In this document: positions 56,101 through 64,000 of the stretch, piece by piece
Layout: each line of letters begins with the position of its first letter
How positions within the stretch are numbered: the stretch's first letter is position 1
DNA from: Casuarina equisetifolia
Lineage: Eukaryota; Streptophyta; Magnoliopsida; Fagales; Casuarinaceae
Direction of reading: 5' to 3'
DNA: 64,000 bases
Assembly (NCBI GenBank): GCA_028551475.1
Contig: CM052358.1
Location: 560,501-624,500 of the forward strand
Position numbers and translations under genes: made by a program
Notes under the pieces: model-generated
Seen by the model: the letters and a program-made list of their open reading frames with translations, nothing else
Databases searched by the model: none
What the model was told of the DNA's origin: nothing

Positions 56101-59097
56101 TGGCTGCAATGGCATGAGGATCCAAGCACAATTTTGAGAAACCTGAGCCTTTACTTTGCACAGAGGACTTCAATTTTGGCATCATGTCGAATCATTAATT
56201 CTCCCACAAGTTTAAATTGGGAAGAAAGGGTCAAATTTGTATATAATAATGCATTATTGTTGAGAATTCCAATCAAATAATTCCCAATATCCTATCTTGG
56301 CCCCTAAAAGCTCGCCTACTATGTAGCTAGTTGAAAATATGGAGAGGGAGAGGGAGAGGGAGAGAATTGAACCAGAGATATTAAAGAAGTAGACAGCATA
56401 AAAGATATATGTACCATCAATCATCCACCAGCAAACAAGGCTATTTTCTATACCTCTACCAGGGCCCTCGTTTCAAGCAAGACAAGAGAAATCTGCGAGT
56501 TCCACTTCTTCATAAAGTCTAAGCCGAACTTTATTCCTTTTATCCCTTGAGGAATATTATATTTTTAAGTTATCAAGGAAGGAGAAAGTTGTGCCTTTCT
56601 CCCGTTCCTGGAGGAAGTTGATTTCCAAGATCATGATTTCGAAAGCGATATATATTCCAAGTGGGAACTTTTTCTAAGAACATTGTGGAACTTTCTTGCC
56701 TGTAAAGAACCAGGAGAAAATATACAAATCTTGCAAGAGAATCCCGCTTTGAGTTAGTCTTTCATGTTTGGGTCTCTTTAGGTTGTTTAGTGGGTGTGTA
56801 TGTGGTCCTGGGGAACTCATCGGAAAGATGACATTGACCATTTGTTTCTTCTAATTATCTTATTCCAAGGCATTTTTGCAATGCAAGGTATCTTCGAACC
56901 CTATTAATCCTAAATTCATGTTGCCCCAGGTTGTGCGACATCGCCAATATTGCTCCAGGACAGCTTATGTGTATGACTAACAAGTGGATTAAATTCTACA
57001 ACACCAAAGCATGAAGCATAATATCTTTTTGCTGTTTCTTGGTGAAGCATAAAAGCATGAACCAAAAAGATTTTATGGTTTTTGGTGTTTCTGTCTCGGA
57101 GATGGCTATGTGTATGAACATTTTGGGTCCATTCTCAATTGGGTCTTAGAAAAACTCAAACCCATGCTAATAAGAAGTAAAAGCCAAGCTGATGTTGGGA
57201 GTCCAACTTTTGCCTTAAAATTTGGGTCTTGGTTTATATAAATATTTGTAGGCTCAACCCATACTTTTTTCTACCCACCAAAAGACTCACCAACTACTCT
57301 CCCTCTGGTGGGTCGTCAGTCAAGCCCCAAGCAAAAAGCAAGACGCCTTACCAAAATGGACCTAGCAGACTTTGACGAACACTAAAAGGACTTAGTCGGC
57401 CGAGTGGTGGGGGCGGGCACCACTTCATTAGGTGTACATGATCTAAAGGCACTTCAACATGGGAATTCTTTCAAAGTACACGCCGCGGCACCACAAAAAG
57501 CAAAAAAATGAACAATCAACCACGAAACAACATCTTTATAATTTGGCCATTCACTTTCTACATCAAATATAGATCACCTTGTCTAATTATTATTGTGATT
57601 GTTATTATTTTCTTAAAAAGTTTATTAGAAGAAGCTGGTCATGATTTTATAAAGTATTGCACATAAACTACAAGTAATGTGACAGATTTCAACGTTTTTC
57701 ACTTGCAAAAAGAGGCATGAATGTCATGTCTTCTATCTTTTACAAGATTAAAAGTTGTAATGAGTTTAGTGATTGAATCAAAAGGTCATGATCTATTAAT
57801 GTGATGAGCTCTTCTTTTTATTTTTATTTTTTATTTTTATTTTTATTTTTTATTTTTTATTTTTATATCATCACTTATCAGCCCCATAACTTAGAGAAAC
57901 CTGTAACAATTACTCCACCCGATTTGACGCCACCCGCGACAGAGAGCAACTTTTATTCCCAAGCAAGCACAAAACACGGGTTCGCAGCATTTATTTTCTT
58001 CACACCTCGGCATGTTGTCCTGCCTTCTACCTCAACAAAAAAGTCCAGTTCGTCGAACATGCGTAGTTTGCTTTTACCGGCATCGTTTTGTTGACCAGGG
58101 GAGGGAGACACGAACCGGAAAAAGACCAAGAAAATTCTCCCAAGTCTTCCACTGACCAAGTCAAGATAAGGCTCTTCCACAGACCACGAAACCGAGTGGT
58201 AATAATAATTATTAGTGTGGACAAGTTGAAATTTGGAGAGAACGCTTCAAACAACCAAGCGCGGCGGGTTCCAACTTGTGGTCCTTAAGCCCACATTAAC
58301 AGAGTAAAGCAGCACGTTGTTTAAGATTTGTCAAGACGATCTTATAAACGTGATAGCCCACATAAATAAAATAAAGGTGACATATTTAATCCAAGTTCAT
58401 GAGAGTGTAATTTTATATATGAAAGAACTTAAATTTTGATACCATATTATCAATTTATACTCTTAAGTGCTTTGACTGCCAAATGCTAAATAACAAGTGC
58501 CAATTTGTGGTCCTCCATTATAGCCCACATAGATGAAGTAATTTGTGGCGTTAATGTTTTCTCGAATTTACATAAAAAGAATAAGGTAAATGTAATGAAT
58601 TGAGATGTAAGCTTAAATCACATATGAAATTGTATATTTGTGGACTCTAAACCTAGACATAATTCATAAATGTTCTACAAAAGAACTTGAACTCTATGAA
58701 AAATATTGTTTTTTTTTTTTTTACATTATTTTTACAATAATGTATATAACTGAATAGGAATAGGGACTAATAACTAAGTATAGATCCTTTTCCTTTTTAT
58801 TTAGCTCTTCTTTGTACCAAAATTCTAACAATTAACCAATGGATTTATCATTCCTTAATTAAGGATTTCGAGCTTTTTAAAACCTGAATTGAAGACAGAA
58901 ATAGGAAATTCCTGACATATAGAAAATAACCAAAATAATTTCCTGCTAATAAACGGGAATCTAGTGTCCGGGAGGTATCGTAGATACCTGCTTGGAAGGT
59001 TCTCAGCCAATGGCCGCCACTAATTTGAGGGGAAGATCTGCCTAACGGATGCTTCGTTGTTCTGATTTCCTCAGTCTTCCGTTCCCACAGGGGAGCA
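53119..59097. other. 6-kb spacer between DUF4408 and LPP-epsilon genes
   Basis: Bases 53119-53430 are the promoter and 5' UTR of the DUF4408 gene. Bases 54690-56700 are less AT-rich, with open frames at 54747-54956 and 55238-55567 (both minus) that match nothing known. A GGAGAG run lies at 56341-56365 and a T4-5A run at 57808-57866. Upstream DNA of LPP-epsilon starts near 58850. No tRNA or miRNA precursor was recognised by eye. Confidence 0.45.
57808..57866. repeat. TTTTTA simple repeat
   Basis: About ten imperfect TTTTA/TTTTTA units. Confidence 0.85.
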
Positions 59098-62000
59098 ATG
59101 CTCCCGACTCTCGTCACATCGCATAAACCCCTATGCAATGTCCTTCCCACTGTTCTTCCGGTCTTCAAGTCTATAAATTCCGTGTTCCCTGTTGGGTTAT
59201 TCGCTCCAAAGTCGAGTTTTTTTCGTGGGTCTCGCTCCACCAAAGGTGCTTGTGAGAAAAATATAGTCCAGGGTCCGAGCACAATGGTTAGTGCTTCTGC
59301 TTGGAAGCCTGGTGATGATGAAGTTGTTAGAGTGCTTGAACAGGAAGCTCTTGGAGATAGGCCATCCAAGTTTCCTAGGGATGTTTCTGCCCAGGGGCTC
59401 GAGTCCACCCTAAATAGAATGGTTGGTAATTCTAGATTCTCTGACTCAAGGCTTTCTCCCCTTCGTCTTCTTGCTGTTGTTCTTCTGTGTGTGTCTTTGT
59501 GCTGGTTTTAGTAAAAGAGGGTTCTGGGTTCTTTTGAGTTCGACTGATTGAGGAAGGGATAGTTTTTTGCCTTTAAACGAGAAATTGTTCTGGAGTTTTT
59601 GTTATTTGGTCCGTTTGGGGCTTAATTTAAGGCTAATATGGATAATTCTGCAACTGGTTGCGATCCATTTTCTTCTAACCTTCTTAGCATTTGTTTTGTT
59701 CCCTGTCTACTCGTTGGGTTCTGGTTTCTATTTGTTTCCTACGATAATACTTCTAAAACACACATGATTCGTTTAAAACAAGAGGGGTCATATCTACTCA
59801 ACTTTGGAGGTAGCAGTTCTTGCATCTGCTACAAAATCATTCTTCTAGCCGTAGCTGAACGGAGTTTTGGAGAGTAGTCTTGCTTGATGTGATTGGAAAC
59901 AAACTGAATTTACGTGAAAATGAATTAAACTACGATAACCGAGATGATGAGCCTGCATTTCTAATTGTGAATCATTTAGCAGCCAGAGGAATTATAATTT
60001 CTTATGTGCTTGTACAAGCAACCTTCTCATCAGTGCTTGGATCAAATATGTGGGAAACTTTTCATAATCGACATTATGAATGGTATTCAAAAGGTGGTGC
60101 AATTCTGGAACTCTTCAAATGATTGTTACCAGACCAATTTCACTGACATACATTTGCTTCAAGTTGGACTTCAAATTTGATGCTCAAAATATTTTTCTGT
60201 TATATGTTTACTTGACTCACCCTAATTTCTGCGTTCTATACGATTGCCTCTATGTAACTAAATTTAAAATAACGGAGCCAATAGGCTCCTTTCAGTAGTA
60301 TGAGATTTCATAAAAGGAGACTGGTTTGGGATCGAGATGAAAAACAACAGCGAGAGAAAGCAATTTTTTTTTTTTAATGACTTAATAGCTTTCTGTCATA
60401 TGGCTTTAATGTGACTTAACTACATACCTTTGTAGACATCAAGTTCTTGGGTCTTGTAACTTTAAAGTTATTGTTTGTTAATCTTCCTAAAGCTGAGAAA
60501 AAATAATACCCTTTTTGACATAATAGCTTAATTGCTTTTGATTCACAGAGCAAGTGGCTTATAGCTGGCCTTTTTGGTGGTGTTATTCTTTGGAGGCATG
60601 ATGCGAAAGCCATGTGGGCTGCTACGGGGGCGGTTGTAAATTCTCTGCTCTCGGTTGTCCTCAAGCGGATACTAAACCAAGAGCGACCTCTTTCAACTTT
60701 GAGATCTGACCCTGGGATGCCATCTTCACATGCACAATCCATCTTCTTCACTGCAATGTTTACTATTATATCAAGTAATTTCTTCATACGCTCTCTACCT
60801 TAAAGATCACTTGCTCTTGCTTTTAAGTTACTTTTGTGATGATTAAAAGTGAGGTTCGAGTTCATAATGCATGAGATGTCGAGCTGAAATAGTGGATCGG
60901 GTTTTTTCTTCCGTAGGATTATACAGTTGATATTATAGTGCTTGTGGAAGAATACATTTTTATATTCCTAGCATTGACGCTGTCTGTCTATTTCTCTTTG
61001 TCTATTCTACGTCTGTTTGTCTGTCTCTCTGAGCATCTTCTAGTAATGGCTGTATCATATGAATGAATTCATTGCTGAAAGACCATGTGTTCAAGTATTA
61101 TGTGCAAGATAAATGTTGGTTTGAAATTTTTATTGCTTGTTTCTGATTCTGTATGTGCTTATGCGCGCGTGTGTATGAGAGAGAGAGAGAGAGAGCAGTT
61201 TCCTTGTTGGACTTGGAAAGGATAGATGACAGTTTTTCCTTTTTTGATTTGTAAAGTATCAATATGTGTTAGGTCTATTGCTTGCTTTCATTGTTTGTTT
61301 TTCTTCATACTATTGCAGTTATTGAAAGTCTAGGGATGAACGAATTTACAATAGCCGTCAGTGGTCTCATCTTGGCATTTGGTTCATATCTGGTAAGTAA
61401 CCGCGCTTGGAACTTATTATAGTCAGATTCAGTGTCGAATATATGCTTTTTGCTAATGTTTCAAATGTGAATGTTCATAATCTTAGAAATTAGGTACAGG
61501 TCCTATGCTAATCTGGTATTTTTCTATCCGCTCTTTTCTTTTTAATCTGTTTCAAAATGCTGAAACCACAAGCCAGTGTAGTTAAAGAACATGTGAAGGT
61601 TTATCCCAGCTAAAACTTCTGGTATGGCATTCCAAAATGACAATTATAATCCTCCAAATTTCAGAACTATAAATTAGATGCATGCTTATCTTGTTGTATT
61701 TATAGGATAATAGGTTAAAAAACTCAACAAAGGGCCCAAACTAAGAAAAATTAACTTCTGCTTGTTTTGAAAGTAAACAAAATATCTATGACTTGATCTC
61801 AGGCTTTTTATAATTGTCAAATTTTTTTTGTTGGGGAACAAGCGAGATCTTGGATTCGATATTCTTTGTTGACATTTTGATCATTGACTCTTTTATTGTG
61901 AACAAGAATTAGACTTTAAGTTAGTTTGTGAACTATGAGAAGATCTTTATCTCTATGAATATGGAGTGAAGGATAAATAGAATAAATGGAAGAGCAAAAG

Positions 62001-62473
62001 ACTTCTGTACGTAACCTACTGTTATGTGTAATATTTCCTACTAACCTGTTATTGGTCGTAAATCTTGTGGACATAACCTGCTGTGCCGTAAATACCTTTT
62101 AGTTGCAAATTTTGTGTTCTAGTATACTGATTTTTCTTTCTGACCCTGATTAAGTAATCAAAGTGTAGATGCTGTTGTCGATATTGGATATAACAACTAT
62201 GCATATGTTTCTCTTTGTTGTTGGTATTCTCAGGCATGGCTACGGGTCTCGCAGCAATTTCATACAGTAAATCAAGTTGTTGTGGGTGCTCTCTTGGGAT
62301 CCATTTTCTCCATTTTGTGGTCATGGTCTTGGGATGCTGTCGTGGGAAATGCATTTTATTCCTCTTTCTGGATTCAAACGATTGTTGTTCTGGGATCTGC
62401 CGGATTTTGTCTATGCTTTCTTGTATACGTGATTCGTAATTGGCTTTTAGATGAGAGTCAATTGCCCAAATAG
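59098..62473 (+). CDS. LPPE: Lipid phosphate phosphatase epsilon, chloroplastic
   Basis: Four exons: 59098-59421, 60549-60774, 61319-61392 and 62234-62473 (864 nt, 287 residues). The first ~80 residues are Ser/Lys/Arg-rich without acidic runs, as in a plastid transit peptide; DVSAQGLESTLNRM follows. The PAP2 phosphatase signature is present: KRILNQERPLSTLRSDPGMPSSHAQS gives motif 1 (K-x6-RP) and motif 2 (PSGH-like, here PSSH), and VSQQFHTVNQVVVG is motif 3 (usual S-R-x5-H, here SQQFHT with the His kept). At least four membrane segments (for example LIAGLFGGVILW, IAVSGLILAFGSY, IQTIVVLGSAGFCLCFLVYV). It dephosphorylates phosphatidic acid to diacylglycerol in plastid envelope lipid synthesis, as known for LPP-epsilon of Arabidopsis. 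Substituted bases in motif 3 are typical of the subfamily, not damage. Confidence 0.92.
61172..61196. repeat. (GA)n microsatellite in LPP-epsilon intron
   Basis: Run of GAGAGA in the intron between exons 2 and 3. Confidence 0.9.
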
Positions 62474-63639
62474 ATAGATATAATTTCAAGCTGAACTGCA
62501 AGTTTTTGGCAGTTTTTCTTACTAAACAAACAAGAAATAAAACGAACCACAAGAAAGGCCTTGAACCTTCTTTTTGGGCAAATGAGATGGCAGCTGCAGA
62601 TGTAAAAGTCAGGGCAGCAGTTGTACAGTAGAATAGTTGTCTCGGATTTCAGTGAAAAAAGGACTTTCATTGGATAAGACATTATGTAATTTGTTAAATT
62701 TCAATGAAAAAGGAATTGATTCGTTGGATAAGACACTATGTAATTGTTAAATTTCAATGAAAACAAGATTCATTCATTGGATCAGACATTGTGGAATTGT
62801 ATTAGCAGATTAATGGAACTCATTTTGGATCCGGAAATGAATTTAATACTAAAAGAACCATGGAATGCTTAAAATCAATCAATTCATTAGAGCAGTAACT
62901 TTTTACTGCATAAAAGAGCTTTGGATGGCTGAATTTGAAAACTTAGCATGTGTATGAAAACTTTGCAATTCATTCTTCGAACTCCTATATTTTTATTGAC
63001 TTCATATCATTTGAGCTTCCTTCTCTGATGTTAAATTAATGCAGTAACTAAAAACGAAGGCCCTAATCTAGAGTCATACTTGCACATGATAGAAAACTTA
63101 AGCAAACTTGTCTTTGGAAAAAACCTTGGTCTTGCTTTTCCAGCCACAGCTCTGTGAACACTCGGATTCTGCCATCTCCTATTTGCCATAGAACTTTGCA
63201 ATTCTTAGCATCGAAAAATCAACGCAGACTTGACTCTCACATGGTAAGCTTTGAAGGTTGCACCTTCAAGGTGATTCTACCACATCGTAGTTCATGTCGA
63301 ATTTTTAATTCGATTCTAGCGATAAGTAAGTGTCATAAAGTATGAGGATTTTACAATATTCTGGAGTAAAATGCAACACTGACATGATGGAACAAGCAAG
63401 TTTGAGGCTCCCCCGTTTCTTACCGACGGAAAGCTCCTCGAAAACTCACTTTAAACATATGTATAGAACTGAAGAAAAGTGACATATTCTGCTGCTGTAA
63501 TTCATCCCCCTGGACAAACAACATTCATCTCTAAGAGGGAAGCCAGTTTTCAAAACCTCAGAAGTACAAAACCAAGTAGATTCACTTAGAGATATTGAAC
63601 TCGTACACATCCTTGGATTTCTTTCAATGGATGCATATC
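62474..63639. other. Convergent spacer between LPP-epsilon and mannanase genes
   Basis: 3' UTR of both genes. A loose tandem of TTTCAATGAAAA ... GGATAAGACA(T/C)TATGTAAT occurs three times at 62640-62800. No gene. Confidence 0.55.
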
Positions 63640-64000
63640 CTAGTTTCCTATATGTCCGCCTCTGTTTCTAGCGCGCCATTGAGCCCTTCCGGTAGCCCTT
63701 GCCCTTTTCTCCCTCTCCATATTTTTCATCCTTGCAAAAATCTTCCGAATCTGAAGAAGCTTTTGGGACTGTTGGGCGATTACATTTGCAGTAGAGGGGC
63801 TTTGGGACAGAACTATCTCATAGCCATCACGGAAGGAGTCCATCCCTTCAGCTAGAAGTTGCCAGAACAAGCCTCCAGCAGCTGCACCTGCTCTTTTTGC
63901 TGATGAGTATACCTTATAGTATACAGTTTTAAAGAGCTGGTCTCTCTGGTAGGCGCTAAAACCAGGATCTTTCCAGGATTTTCCAAATTCTGTGAGGAGG
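63640..64000 (-). CDS. Mannan endo-1,4-beta-mannosidase (GH5), C-terminal part
   Basis: The frame runs in from beyond the window end and stops at 63640; about 119 residues are visible. LLTEFGKSWKDPGF carries the conserved TEFG, whose Glu is the catalytic nucleophile of GH5 mannanases. YYKVYSSAKRAGAAAGGLFW has the FWQ aromatic of the active-site rim. GMDSFRDGYEIVLSQSPSTA and the basic tail with ARMKNMEREKRARATGRA are as in plant MAN6/MAN7-type enzymes. The enzyme cuts mannan and glucomannan in cell walls during growth or seed germination. The acid/base Glu and signal peptide would be outside the window. The C-terminal basic extension is longer than in short MANs, favouring the MAN6-like group. 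Confidence 0.9.
   Translation of the reverse strand, partial: LLTEFGKSWKDPGFSAYQRDQLFKTVYYKVYSSAKRAGAAAGGLFWQLLAEGMDSFRDGYEIVLSQSPSTANVIAQQSQKLLQIRKIFARMKNMEREKRARATGRAQWRARNRGGHIGN

Noticed and set aside
58848..59408. 186-codon minus-strand frame over LPP-epsilon exon 1
   Set aside because: Overlaps the plus-strand transit peptide and N-terminal exon, which splice correctly into a known family. No known match on the minus strand.
1..64000. CRISPR arrays, tRNA and rRNA genes
   Set aside because: No regularly spaced short repeats with unique spacers, and no tRNA T-loop plus acceptor pairing noticed. The repeats found are long and adjacent.

Overview
This is a stretch of eudicot nuclear DNA, probably from a woody species, although nothing here fixes the genus. 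It is AT-rich, its genes have GT-AG introns, its intergenic spacers are long, and its protein families are plant ones. No prokaryotic operon, tRNA, rRNA or CRISPR array was seen.

Layout. (1) 96-5839: the 3' part of a UBP16/17-type ubiquitin-specific protease and a complete IMPACT/YigZ-family gene, both on +. (2) 7253-31040: a cluster of eight genes for small secreted Pro/Leu-rich (PELPK1-like) wall proteins, seven on - and one on +. They fall into three subtypes, and a two-gene module has been copied about 8.4 kb away. (3) 8642-15480, inside that cluster: a tandem array of a ~3.3 kb unit (two full copies and one stub). Each full copy encodes a short BED-type zinc-finger protein on - and carries a degenerate fragment of the DnaJ-like gene found at 33.5 kb. 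(4) 31963-34261: a bHLH gene with an ACT-like C-terminus and an HPD-less J-domain gene, both on -. (5) 34685-40880: a TAF6 pseudogene that keeps its introns, with frameshifts, a stop and a local inversion/duplication. (6) 41228-43765: a tandem EF-hand pair, one dead and one intact. (7) 46234-46959: a secreted glycine-rich protein with a Cys-rich tail. (8) 52312-53118: a DUF4408/DUF761 membrane protein. (9) 59098-62473: plastid lipid phosphate phosphatase epsilon. (10) 63640-64000: the C-terminal end of a GH5 endo-beta-mannanase.

The genes do not form one pathway. The shared theme is local duplication and decay, and several members are cell-wall or secreted proteins (PELPK-like set, GRP, mannanase). 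The most unusual structure is a perfect 251-bp inverted repeat with a 75-bp loop (25129-25705). It was made from the 3' flank of one PELPK-like gene. If transcribed it would form a long RNA hairpin, and it shares siRNA-length blocks with at least one paralogue's 3' flank.
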